A stretch of 32,629 nt of DNA from an uncultured Ralstonia sp. (GCA_913056305.1 CAJXMR010000036.1:1-32629); one strand, 5' to 3'; shown: positions 7,873 to 15,610, counted from the stretch's first letter. Notes: generated by a model from the letters alone, not told the origin. Numbers and translations: made by a program.

Positions 7873-9102
7873 TCAATGCCCTGGCGAGTCGACGGAAACC
7901 GCCTCGGACGGCACCTCGCGCTTGACGCGGCCGATCAGGGCAAACATCAGTGGATTGAGCAGGATCGACAGGATCGCCGCCGCCAACAGCAACCCGCGCG
8001 CGCGGACGGGCAGTATCTCAAAGGTAATGCCCAACCCGATCAGGATGAACGAAAACTCGCCGATCTGCGCAAGACTGGCGGAAATAGTGAGCGCGGTCTT
8101 GCTCGGATGGCCGAATGCCCGCACCACCGCAAACGCCGCCAGCGACTTGCCCAGCACCACGATCAGCACCGTGCCGAGCACCGCCCAGGTGTCGTCGATC
8201 AGCACGCGCGGATCGAACAGCATCCCCACCGACACGAAGAACAGCACGGCAAACGCGTCGCGCAGCGGCAGCGATTCTTCCGCCGCGCGCTGGCTGAACG
8301 CCGACTCGGCCAGCACCATCCCGGCAAAGAACGCCCCCAGCGCGAACGACACGCCAAACAGCACGGTCGCGCCATAGGCCACGCCCAGCGCAGTCGCCAG
8401 CACAGCCAGGCGGAACAGCTCACGGCTGCCGGTCAGGACGATGCGCTCCAGCATCCACGGGATCACGCGGCGGCCCACCACCAACATCAGTGCCGCAAAG
8501 GCCACCACCTTGCCCAGCGTGACGGCCAGGATCTTGGCGATCTCCCAGCCGCCCACGGCCGTGCTGCCGGTACCGCCCAGCACACCGGAGAGCGCCGGCA
8601 GCAGCACCAGCGCCACCACCATTACCAAGTCTTCGACGATCAGCCAGCCGACGGCGATACGGCCCTCGTGCGAGCTCTCAATGCCGCGCTCCTCCATCGC
8701 CTTGAGCAGCACCACCGTGCTGGCCACCGACAGCGCCAGCCCGAACACCAGCCCCGGGCCCCAATCCCAGCCGAGCAGCCACGCCAGGCCCATGCCCATC
8801 AGGGTGGCCAGCACGATCTGGCCGAGCGCGCCGGGAATGGCGATGGACTTCACTGCCAGCAGCTCCTTCATCGAAAAGTGCAGGCCCACGCCGAACATCA
8901 GCAGGATCACGCCCAGTTCGGCCAACTGCGGCGCCAGGCTCTGGTCGGCCACGAAGCCCGGCGTGAACGGCCCCGCCACCACACCCGCGCACAGATAACC
9001 GACCAGCGGCGGCATACGCAGCCGTTGTGCAAGCGTGCCAAGCACAAAGGCCAGCACGATGCCGCCGATGATGGTCGAGATGAGCGGGGTATCCGGGTGC
9101 AT
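7873..9102 (-). CDS. YbaL/Kef-type cation:proton antiporter, membrane domain only
   Basis: This is a 409-residue CPA2-family transporter with about 12-13 membrane spans. The sequence follows E. coli YbaL closely in its membrane part: PLVGYLCAGVVAGPFTPGFV, LGVILLMFGVGLHFS, VGWLIVEDLVMV, ALGAFFAGMVLAES and PLRDAFAVLFFVSVGMLFDP are all present. E. coli YbaL has about 150 further residues forming a cytoplasmic TrkA-N/RCK nucleotide-binding domain. Here the protein stops soon after the last span, ending VSVDSPGH, and no room remains for that domain before the next gene. It probably exchanges K+ or Na+ for H+. Without RCK, gating must differ; the adjacent flavoprotein may substitute (inference). 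Confidence 0.93.
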   Translation of the reverse strand: MHPDTPLISTIIGGIVLAFVLGTLAQRLRMPPLVGYLCAGVVAGPFTPGFVADQSLAPQLAELGVILLMFGVGLHFSMKELLAVKSIAIPGALGQIVLATLMGMGLAWLLGWDWGPGLVFGLALSVASTVVLLKAMEERGIESSHEGRIAVGWLIVEDLVMVVALVLLPALSGVLGGTGSTAVGGWEIAKILAVTLGKVVAFAALMLVVGRRVIPWMLERIVLTGSRELFRLAVLATALGVAYGATVLFGVSFALGAFFAGMVLAESAFSQRAAEESLPLRDAFAVLFFVSVGMLFDPRVLIDDTWAVLGTVLIVVLGKSLAAFAVVRAFGHPSKTALTISASLAQIGEFSFILIGLGITFEILPVRARGLLLAAAILSILLNPLMFALIGRVKREVPSEAVSVDSPGH

Positions 9103-9362
9103 GCGGTCCTGTCAGGTAAGGCGTGGGGAGGATGGTGGAGGCCGGGTGGCCGGCGCAGTGGTCCGACCGCGGTGACGCCGATTTGTTCAGCCAGCATCTT
9201 CAGCCAACCTCACGCAGCGACGCGCATCACTATAAGGGACACCCCCCGCCAAACGGCTTACGGCAAATGTCATGCAGAAGACATCCCGCCGCCAGGCCCG
9301 CTCCTACACTGCGCCGCAGACCCCGCCCCCTGGGCAACTCAAGACGACTGAAGGAGACTGCG

Positions 9363-10127
9363 ATGCGCTATGCGAACAAAGTGATGTCCGTGGACGAAGC
9401 CATCGCCCACGTGCGCAGCGGCACCCGGCTGATGCTGGGCGAATTCGTCGGCGCGGGCGAGCCGGCGTGCTGCATCGAGGCGCTGCTCGCCAGCGGCACC
9501 GACCAGCTCACGCTGATCACCAACACGCCCGGCCTGCGCGGCGGGTTTCTCAAGGCGAAGCTCTTCGCCTCCGGCCAGTTGGCGGAATTCATCGGCACGC
9601 ACGTCGGCACCACCGAAGAATCGACGCAGGCCTACCTGAGCGACAGCGTGCGCGTGGCCGAATTCTTCCCGATGGGCACCTGGGCCGAGAAGGTGCGCGC
9701 CGGCGCGATGGGCCTGGGCGGCGTGCTGGTGCCGGTGGGCGTGGGCATCCTCGACCAGCCCGGCATGTTCCCCGCGCTGGAGGCGCCCAAGCCGACGCTG
9801 ACCGTCGACGGCCGCACCTGCTTTGTCGAGCCGCCCCTGCGCGCCGACGTGTCGATCATCAAGGGCTGGCGCGCGGATACCTTCGGCAACGTGGAGTTTC
9901 GCGGCACAGCGCTGCAGAACCAGCGCGACATCGCCATGGCGGGCGCGTACACCATCGTCGAGGTCAACGAGATCGTGGAGGTGGGCGCGATCCCGCCCGA
10001 GCGCATCGGCTGCCCGGGCGTGTTTGTGGATGCGGTGGTGCAGGGGCTGTCGCTGCAAGACCAGCACGCGCTCTACAAGCGGCACTGGACCAAGCTCGGC
10101 CGCCTGCCCGCCGAAGCCGAGGCTTGA
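9363..10127 (+). CDS. Class I CoA-transferase, subunit A (AtoD/ScoA-like)
   Basis: The subunit has 254 residues. The ATG at 9363 has AAGGAG seven bases upstream; in-frame starts from 9123 lack support. The alpha-subunit fold is plain: NKVMSVDEAIAHV, LGEFVGAGEP, LTLITNTPG, HVGTTEES, GAMGLGGVLVPVGVG and PLRADVSIIKGWRADTFGN are in the family order. With subunit B it swaps CoA between an acyl-CoA (often succinyl- or acetyl-CoA) and a 3-oxo acid or short fatty acid. It is the first gene of a four-gene rightward operon. The substrate might be acetoacetate, 3-oxoadipate or another acid; sequence does not decide. The upstream gap has a -10-like TATAAG near 9232. Confidence 0.93.
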   Translation: MRYANKVMSVDEAIAHVRSGTRLMLGEFVGAGEPACCIEALLASGTDQLTLITNTPGLRGGFLKAKLFASGQLAEFIGTHVGTTEESTQAYLSDSVRVAEFFPMGTWAEKVRAGAMGLGGVLVPVGVGILDQPGMFPALEAPKPTLTVDGRTCFVEPPLRADVSIIKGWRADTFGNVEFRGTALQNQRDIAMAGAYTIVEVNEIVEVGAIPPERIGCPGVFVDAVVQGLSLQDQHALYKRHWTKLGRLPAEAEA

Positions 10128-10156
10128 GCACCAATCCCCACACACAGGAGACGATC

Positions 10157-10831
10157 ATGACCGACCTGCCCCAAACCCCGAAGCAACGCATCGCCGCCCG
10201 CTGCGCGCAGGAATTGCGCGCGGGCGAAGTCGTCAACCTCGGCCTGGGCATCCCCACGCTCACGGCCAACTACCTGGGCCCGGATGCCGGCGTCATCTTC
10301 CACACCGAGAACGGCGCCTTCGGCTTTGGCGGCCGCCCGCCGCTCGATGCCATCGACAGCGACCTCACCAACGCCGGCTGCGAGCCAATCACGCTGCCGC
10401 CCGGAGCTGCGCTCATGGACCTCACCACGTCGTTCGGCGCGATGCGCAACGGCTATCTCGACGTGACCATCCTCGGTGCGCTGCAGGTCGATGCGCTGGG
10501 CAACCTCGCCAACTGGGCGTGCCAGCGCAACGGCAAGTGGTGGCCCGGCATCGGCGGCGCGATGGACCTGTGCTACGGCACGCCCAAGGTGATTGCCGCG
10601 CTGGCGCATACCGACAAGCACGGCCATTCGAAGATCGTGCCGCGCTGCACGCTGCCGCTCACGGGCAAGGGCTGCGTCAAGGTCATCGTCACGGAGCATG
10701 CGGTGTTCGACGTGACGGAAGCCGGGCTGGTGCTGCGCGAAATCCTCTCGCATGCGACACTCGCCGACATCCGCGCCATGACCGCGGCGCCGTTTACGCT
10801 GGCACCGGCCCTGCAGGCCGTGGCCGTCTGA
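10157..10831 (+). CDS. Class I CoA-transferase, subunit B (AtoA/ScoB-like)
   Basis: The subunit has 224 residues from the ATG at 10157 with AGGAG upstream, 29 bp after subunit A. It contains the catalytic loop FHTENGAFGFGG; Glu51 in TENG is the glutamate that forms the enzyme thioester. NLGLGIPTLTANYL near the start and PGIGGAMDLCYG, the oxyanion region, are also intact. Intact Glu51 argues for true CoA transfer and against the steroid ring-hydrolase branch (IpdAB), which uses a related fold for C-C cleavage. It acts as a heteromer with the preceding subunit in the cytoplasm. Confidence 0.94.
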   Translation: MTDLPQTPKQRIAARCAQELRAGEVVNLGLGIPTLTANYLGPDAGVIFHTENGAFGFGGRPPLDAIDSDLTNAGCEPITLPPGAALMDLTTSFGAMRNGYLDVTILGALQVDALGNLANWACQRNGKWWPGIGGAMDLCYGTPKVIAALAHTDKHGHSKIVPRCTLPLTGKGCVKVIVTEHAVFDVTEAGLVLREILSHATLADIRAMTAAPFTLAPALQAVAV

Positions 10832-10840
10832 GGAAACTCC

Positions 10841-11479
10841 ATGCCTGCCAAGACCGTCGATTGGTTCTTCGATGTCATCTCGCCGTTTGCCTACCTGCAG
10901 CTTGAGCAGTTCGACACGCTGCAGGCGGACAACGACATCGTCATCCGCCCACGCCCGGTGGTGCTTGGGGCGATCCTGAACCACTGGGGTCAGAAGGGCC
11001 CGGCGGAGATCAGCGCCAAGCGTGTGTTCACCTACCGGTATGCGCTCTTCCGCGCGCAGCAGCTCGGCATTCCGTTCCGCATGCCGCCAGCGCATCCGTT
11101 CAACCCGATCAAGGCACTGCGCCTGGCGGTGGCGATGGGCGCATCGGTGGAAGCGGTGCGCGCGATCTTCCGCCATATCTGGCGCGATGGGCACGATGTC
11201 AGTACGCCGGAAGGCTTTGCCGCGCTGTGTGAGGCAGTCGGCTATCCGCAAAGCGTGACCGCCGTCGAACAGCAAGCCGTGAAAGACGCGCTGCGCCAGC
11301 ACACCGATGCCGCGATCGCGATGGGCGTGTTCGGCGTACCCACGCTGGCGGGTGACGGCGAGCTGTTCTGGGGCGAAGACGCCACCGCCATGTTCCTGCA
11401 GTGCCTGCACGGCGACTGGCTCGCCACGCCCGAGGTGCAACGCGTGAGCAACCTGCTGGTGGGCATCCAGCGTGGCTGA
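10841..11479 (+). CDS. 2-hydroxychromene-2-carboxylate isomerase family protein (DsbA/GST-kappa fold)
   Basis: The protein has 212 residues, with GAGGAAACTCC before the ATG, 9 bp after CoA-transferase subunit B. VDWFFDVISPFAYLQLEQF at the N-terminus is the HCCA-isomerase/GST-kappa signature; a serine (SPF) replaces the CxxC of DsbA proteins, so this is a glutathione-using isomerase type rather than a disulfide oxidase. MGVFGVPTLAGDGELFWGED is the conserved cis-Pro region and C-terminal motif. The reference enzyme acts in naphthalene degradation by cis-trans isomerisation with glutathione. No other naphthalene genes occur here, so the true substrate is probably another intermediate feeding the CoA-transferase. 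Confidence 0.9.
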   Translation: MPAKTVDWFFDVISPFAYLQLEQFDTLQADNDIVIRPRPVVLGAILNHWGQKGPAEISAKRVFTYRYALFRAQQLGIPFRMPPAHPFNPIKALRLAVAMGASVEAVRAIFRHIWRDGHDVSTPEGFAALCEAVGYPQSVTAVEQQAVKDALRQHTDAAIAMGVFGVPTLAGDGELFWGEDATAMFLQCLHGDWLATPEVQRVSNLLVGIQRG

Positions 11480-12176
11480 GCACGACACGAACGCGCGCCC
11501 CGGCATCAGCCGTGCGCGGCTGGCGCATATCGCCGCGTGGTCGATCGACCTGCCCGGCGACGAGGCCGACCGCGCCTGCGCCGGCATCGTCGAGAAAGCC
11601 TACGCGCGCGGCGCCTGCATCTGCCCGAAGAACACGCTGCTGGAGAGCTGGACCGGCGTGGTCGCGGGCCTCATCAAGATCGGCACGGTCTCGCCCGAGG
11701 GGCGCAGCGTCACCTTCACGGGCGTGCCAGCCGGCGGCTGGTTTGGCGAAGGCACGGTGCTCAAGAACGAGCCGCGCCGCTATGACATCGTCGCGCTGCG
11801 CGACACGCGCATGGCCTTCATGGACCGCGCCACCTTCATGTGGCTGGTCGAAAACAGCGTGGCCTTCAACCGCTTCCTGGTGCAGCAACTCAACGAGCGG
11901 CTGGGGCACTTCATGGCGCTGCTCGAATACGACCGGCTGCTCGATGCCACGCCCCGGCTGGCGCGCTGCATCGCCTCGCTGTTCAACCCGGTGCTCTATC
12001 CCGGCGCGGGCGACCACCTGGAGATCACGCAGGAAGAACTCGGCCTGCTCTCGGGCATGACGCGGCAGGTGGCCAACCAGTCGCTCAAGGCGCTGGAGAA
12101 GGATGGCGTGGTGCGGCTGGAGTATGGCGGCGTGACGGTGGTCGACCTGGAGCGGCTGCGCGGCTACGGCGCGTAA
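11472..12176 (+). CDS. Crp/Fnr family transcriptional regulator
   Basis: The protein has 234 residues from a GTG at 11472 that overlaps the isomerase stop by 8 bp. The N-terminal half is a cupin-like sensor barrel (residues about 40-125: CICPKNTLLESWTGVVAGLI and GGWFGEGTVLKNEPRRYDIV). A dimerisation helix (FLVQQLNERLGHFMALLEYD) and a winged HTH (LEITQEELGLLSGMTRQVAN, about 180-225) follow. No N-terminal cysteine cluster for an Fnr iron-sulfur centre is seen, so oxygen sensing through Fe-S is unlikely; the ligand is unknown. Translational coupling to the metabolic genes suggests that it regulates this operon. Confidence 0.92.
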   Translation: MAEHDTNARPGISRARLAHIAAWSIDLPGDEADRACAGIVEKAYARGACICPKNTLLESWTGVVAGLIKIGTVSPEGRSVTFTGVPAGGWFGEGTVLKNEPRRYDIVALRDTRMAFMDRATFMWLVENSVAFNRFLVQQLNERLGHFMALLEYDRLLDATPRLARCIASLFNPVLYPGAGDHLEITQEELGLLSGMTRQVANQSLKALEKDGVVRLEYGGVTVVDLERLRGYGA

Positions 12177-12212
12177 GCCACCCATACCCGCCACTCCGCC
12201 ACGCCTCTTCCC

Positions 12213-12986
12213 CTAGTTGCGCGCCTGCACCGCATGCACGGCATCCAGGATGACCTTCGCCACCTCCTGCGGCCGCGACTGCTGGGGCACGTGGCTGGTC
12301 GGCAGGCTCGTCACCTTGGCACCGATCTTCCTGGCCATGGCACGCTCCAGGTCGGGCTGGATCATGTGGTCCTGCTCGCTGACGATGTACCACGAGGGCC
12401 TGGACTGCCACGCAGCCACCGTGGTCCGCTCACCAAATGCCGTCGCCTTGATGGGCCCCTGCGTTGCCGCCATGACGCGGGCCTGCGCCGGCGGCACGTC
12501 CTGCGCAAAGTCCTGCGCCAGCGCGGCAGCGGGCAGTGACACGTAGCCCTCGGCATCGGCCACCAGCTTGCCGATGCCGGGTGCCGGCGCGTAGCCCTTG
12601 CCGACCTCCTCCGTCGACTGCCCCGCATCGGGCGCGAACGCCGCCACATAGACCAGCGCGGCGACCTTGTCATCCGCCCCCGCCTCGGAAATCACGGTAC
12701 CGCCCCACGAGTGGCCCACCAGCACGACCTTGCCGGCCTGGTTGCCGATGGCGCGGCGCGTGGCGGCCACGTCGTCAGCCAGCGAGTTCAGCCCGTTTTG
12801 CACAGCCTGCACCTTCACGCCCTTGGCCTGCAGCAGCGGAATGACCTTCGCCCAATCCGAACCATCGGCAAAGGCGCCGTGCACGATCACCACGGAAGGC
12901 GGGTTGGCGTCTGCCGCAAAGAGCGGCGCACTGGCGGCCATGCCGAGTGCGAGCAAGGCGAGGGAGGCGGATTTGCGATTCAACAT
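12213..12986 (-). CDS. Secreted alpha/beta hydrolase
   Basis: The protein has 257 residues with a Sec signal peptide (MLNRKSASLALLALGMAASA, cleavage near 24-25). The mature part is an alpha/beta hydrolase of the esterase-like type: VVIVHGAFADGSDW carries the oxyanion turn, VVLVGHSWGGTVIS has the nucleophile Ser93, and a late TSHVPQQSRPQEV holds the likely catalytic His. Secreted proteins of this pattern are commonly annotated as alpha/beta hydrolases of unknown substrate. It lies 63 bp downstream of the small secreted repeat gene on the same strand, so the two may be co-expressed. It is convergent with the Crp/Fnr gene. Confidence 0.92.
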   Translation of the reverse strand: MLNRKSASLALLALGMAASAPLFAADANPPSVVIVHGAFADGSDWAKVIPLLQAKGVKVQAVQNGLNSLADDVAATRRAIGNQAGKVVLVGHSWGGTVISEAGADDKVAALVYVAAFAPDAGQSTEEVGKGYAPAPGIGKLVADAEGYVSLPAAALAQDFAQDVPPAQARVMAATQGPIKATAFGERTTVAAWQSRPSWYIVSEQDHMIQPDLERAMARKIGAKVTSLPTSHVPQQSRPQEVAKVILDAVHAVQARN

Positions 12987-13049
12987 ATCGGTTCCTGGGG
13001 TGCTGAGCAGTGTTTCGGTCGATGGGATAGACGGGGAGCCAGTCCAGCG

Positions 13050-13274
13050 TCAGGCATGGGCGCCGTCGTAATACGGATCGGCGCTGCGGGCACCGTCCGT
13101 ATAGATGTCGGCCGAGCGTGCGCCCTCGGCATATGCGTCGCGTGCGTCCTGGACGCTGCGGGCGCCTTCGGTGTACGGATCGCGTGCACCGGCATACGAG
13201 GGAGCGGCCACCGCGCCCACGGCGGCAACGGCGAGGGCAACGGCAACAAGGGGCTTGATGAGATTGCGGGTCAT
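13050..13274 (-). CDS. Small secreted protein with GAR-D-x-Y-x-(D/E) repeats
   Basis: The protein has 74 residues, with TGAGGAAATCGATC before the ATG at 13274. A signal peptide covers residues 1-28 (MTRNLIKPLVAVALAVAAVG through PSYA). The remaining 46 residues are four imperfect copies of a short unit: GARDPYTE, DARDAYAE after a short linker, GARSADIYTD and GARSADPYYD. Each has an acidic residue, an aromatic Tyr and an Ala-Arg pair. The DNA is correspondingly repetitive. I do not recognise a characterised family. Regular Tyr and Asp/Glu spacing could support metal or surface binding (speculation). Confidence 0.75.
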   Translation of the reverse strand: MTRNLIKPLVAVALAVAAVGAVAAPSYAGARDPYTEGARSVQDARDAYAEGARSADIYTDGARSADPYYDGAHA

Positions 13275-13385
13275 GATCGATTTCCTCAGAAGGGTTGACT
13301 ACGGATTGCGCGGCCCGGGTTCGCCTCACATCGCGCTTCACATCGATGCAGCGCCGGGCCACGGAGAGCATTGAAGCGGACCCAC

Positions 13386-13533
13386 GTATCCCGCACGTAG
13401 CAGCGCGCAGCCTGTTTTGTCTGGGTGCGTATCACCGTCATGGCCGGATACACGCCGATACAAAACCCCGCGGGCAGCGGCCCGTTGCTACACAGCGATA
13501 CAAATCGGCGAAACCGTGAAACATCCGGGATAC
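13386..13533. promoter_or_regulatory. Cluster of six GATAC/GTATC pentamers in a divergent promoter region
   Basis: In the 324-bp gap between the leftward secreted genes and the rightward Tat hydrolase, GTATC occurs at 13386 and 13429, and GATAC at 13447, 13457, 13497 and 13529. Four copies share the wider form (C/G)GATACA(A/C). The pair GTATC(13429)/GATAC(13447) forms an inverted repeat, and later spacings of 10, 40 and 32 bp are close to whole helical turns. This looks like a binding array for an unidentified factor. No gene was found in this gap. Confidence 0.35.
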
Positions 13534-13598
13534 ACCGCGCTCGTCCAATGCAGGTCAAGGTCATCCAGTCACCCCGTTCACTTGAAGGAAGAGCCACC

Positions 13599-14642
13599 AT
13601 GTCGAACCCCGTCAACACCCGTCGCCGCCGTCTGCTCGGCACCACCATCGCCAGCGTCGGCTTGCTCGATCTCGGGCTGGCCGAGCTGGTGCACGCGCAA
13701 CCGTCGCCGTCCACTTCGAATGCATCGTCGGCCGGTCTGGCCAACCCGTTCGGGGCGCTGCATCAGATCGATGCCGGCGTGCTCAACATCGGCTACGCAG
13801 ACCTCGGCCCCAAGGACGGCCCTGCTGTGATCCTGCTGCACGGCTGGCCGTACGACATCCATAGCTATGCGGAGGTGGCACCCGTGCTGGCGGCCGCCGG
13901 TTATCGCGTGCTGGTGCCCTACCTGCGGGGCTACGGCACCACGCGCATCCGCTCGGCAGACACGCTGCGCAACGGGCAGCAGGCCGCGCTCGCGGCCGAC
14001 ATCATCGCGTTCATGGACGCCCTGAAGATCGACCAGGCCATCTTTGGTGGCTATGACTGGGGCGCGCGCACGGCCGACATCATCGCGGCGCTGTGGCCGG
14101 AGCGCTGCAAGGCGCTGGTCTCGGTCAGCGGCTACCTGATTGGCAGCCAGGAAGCCAACCGCAAGCCCCTGCCGCCGGCCGCAGAGCTTGCCTGGTGGTA
14201 CCAGTTCTACTTCGCAACGGAGCGCGGCGTGCAGGGCTATACCGCGAACACCCGCGACTTCAACCGCCTGATCTGGAAGCTCGCGTCGCCCACGTGGAAG
14301 TTCGACGACGCCACCTACGCGCGCAGCGCCACATCGTTCGACAACCCGGACCACGTGGCCATCGTTATCCACAACTACCGCTGGCGCCTGGGGCTCGCCC
14401 AGGGCGAGGCGCAGTACGACGCGCTGGAGCGCCACCTGGCCGCCGCCCCGGCGATCGTGGTGCCCACCATCACGATGGAAGGCGATGCCAACGGTGCCCC
14501 GCACCCGGAACCGGCCGCCTATGCGAAGAAGTTCACCGGCAAGTACCAGCACCGCAACATCGGCGGCGGCATCGGGCACAACCTGCCACAGGAGGCGCCC
14601 AAGGCGTTTGCGCAGGCGGTACTGGATGTGGTGCGACTTTGA
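13599..14642 (+). CDS. Tat-exported epoxide hydrolase/dehalogenase-like alpha/beta hydrolase
   Basis: The gene encodes 347 residues from the ATG at 13599 with GAAGGAAGAGCC upstream; the frame extends further up to 13425 without a ribosome site. A twin-arginine signal is visible (NTRRRRLLGTTIASVGLL, then a cut near VHAQ, residue 34). The hydrolase core has LLHGWPYD (79-86), the HGxP motif of epoxide hydrolases, and GGYDWGAR (150-157). Asp153 replaces the usual Ser nucleophile, as in epoxide hydrolases and haloalkane dehalogenases. IGGGIGHNLPQE holds the catalytic His. Export through Tat suggests folding in the cytoplasm before periplasmic action. Substrate unknown. Confidence 0.93.
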   Translation: MSNPVNTRRRRLLGTTIASVGLLDLGLAELVHAQPSPSTSNASSAGLANPFGALHQIDAGVLNIGYADLGPKDGPAVILLHGWPYDIHSYAEVAPVLAAAGYRVLVPYLRGYGTTRIRSADTLRNGQQAALAADIIAFMDALKIDQAIFGGYDWGARTADIIAALWPERCKALVSVSGYLIGSQEANRKPLPPAAELAWWYQFYFATERGVQGYTANTRDFNRLIWKLASPTWKFDDATYARSATSFDNPDHVAIVIHNYRWRLGLAQGEAQYDALERHLAAAPAIVVPTITMEGDANGAPHPEPAAYAKKFTGKYQHRNIGGGIGHNLPQEAPKAFAQAVLDVVRL

Positions 14643-14731
14643 TTGGGCAAGGGCTTCGATAGGTTCAGCGTATGAATGTCTTCCGCAGGAAGTCATTTAC
14701 ATGGAACCGCCATGCTGTGAAAGTTGGGAAT

Positions 14732-14750
14732 GCTCCGCATGCTGCGGAGC
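14732..14750 (+). terminator. Perfect 8-bp stem hairpin followed by a pyrimidine tract
   Basis: GCTCCGCA-TGC-TGCGGAGC is a perfect inverted repeat 90 bp after the Tat hydrolase stop. It is followed by CAACCTTTTCTTTCT, a weak T-rich tract. It could end transcription of the Tat hydrolase gene, or act in the leader of the next hydrolase gene, whose best start is at 14783. Its presence argues against the longer in-frame start at 14672 for that gene. Confidence 0.42.
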
Positions 14751-14782
14751 CAACCTTTTCTTTCTGGCGGGAGCAACGGGAT

Positions 14783-15610
14783 ATGGCTGTGCAAAATGGG
14801 TTCACCAACGACCACGTGCCGCTGGTGGTGGACGGCGTGAAGCTGGACATCGCTGCGATCCAGCGCCCGGGCACAAAAGCGCCGATCCTGTTCCTGCACG
14901 GTTTCGGCTCCACCAAGGAAGACTACGCCGACATCGTGCGCCATGCGGCGTTCGACGGGCGGCCCTTCATCGCCTACGACGCCCCGGGTTGCGGCGAGAC
15001 CCAGTGCTCAGACCTGGCCCAGGTCTCGATCCCGCTGCTGGTCAAGACGGCCGACGCCATGCTCGCCCATTTCGGCATTGAGCGCTTCCACCTAGTCGGC
15101 CACTCCATGGGCGGGCTTACTGCGTTGATGCTGGCGCACCAGCACCCGGGCCGCGTGCTGAGCTTCACGGATATCGAAGGCAACATCGCGCCGGAAGACT
15201 GCTTCCTCAGTCGGCAGATCGCCGACTACCCGGAAGCGGATGCCGACGCGTTCTTTGCAGCCTTCATCGAGCGCACACGCCACGCCCCGGCCTACGCCAG
15301 CGCGCTGTATGCCGCGAGCCTGCGCCACAAGGTACGGGCAGGCGCCGTGCGCGGCATCTTCGAATCGATGGTCGAGCTGTCGGACCGCGATGATCTGATG
15401 GCCAAGTTCCTCGGTCTGCCCTGCCCCCGGATGTTCATGTACGGCGAGCAGAATGCGTCGCTCTCGTATCTGGCGCACATCCAGGCCAACGGCGTGGAGC
15501 TGGCGGAAATTCCCGCGTGCGGCCATTTCCCGATGTATTCCAACCCGGTGCTGATGTGGGAGCGGATTGCGAGGTTTCAGGCCCGTGCTGATTCCAGCCG
15601 ACCGGCGTAG
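14783..15610 (+). CDS. Alpha/beta hydrolase, cytoplasmic
   Basis: The gene encodes 275 residues from the ATG at 14783, with CGGGAG upstream. An in-frame ATG at 14672 would add 37 residues of poor family character and would read through the hairpin at 14732. The core has ILFLHGFGSTKEDY (oxyanion turn), IAYDAPGCGET, LVGHSMGGLTAL with nucleophile Ser108, and a late IPACGHFPMYSNP with the catalytic His. No signal peptide is seen. This pattern resembles carboxylesterases and C-C bond hydrolases of the meta-cleavage type, but no aromatic dioxygenase is nearby. It is the third alpha/beta hydrolase in 3.4 kb and shares little with the other two beyond the fold. Confidence 0.88.
   Translation: MAVQNGFTNDHVPLVVDGVKLDIAAIQRPGTKAPILFLHGFGSTKEDYADIVRHAAFDGRPFIAYDAPGCGETQCSDLAQVSIPLLVKTADAMLAHFGIERFHLVGHSMGGLTALMLAHQHPGRVLSFTDIEGNIAPEDCFLSRQIADYPEADADAFFAAFIERTRHAPAYASALYAASLRHKVRAGAVRGIFESMVELSDRDDLMAKFLGLPCPRMFMYGEQNASLSYLAHIQANGVELAEIPACGHFPMYSNPVLMWERIARFQARADSSRPA

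Noticed and set aside
7780..9351. A 523-codon plus-strand frame antisense to the antiporter
   Set aside because: It has shadow composition; the opposite strand matches YbaL along its length.
10157..10831. The idea that the CoA-transferase pair is a steroid ring hydrolase (IpdAB-like)
   Set aside because: The catalytic TENG glutamate is intact and no steroid genes are nearby.
14672..14782. An N-terminal extension of the third alpha/beta hydrolase
   Set aside because: It contains a perfect hairpin and has no hydrolase-family character; the ATG at 14783 has a better ribosome site.
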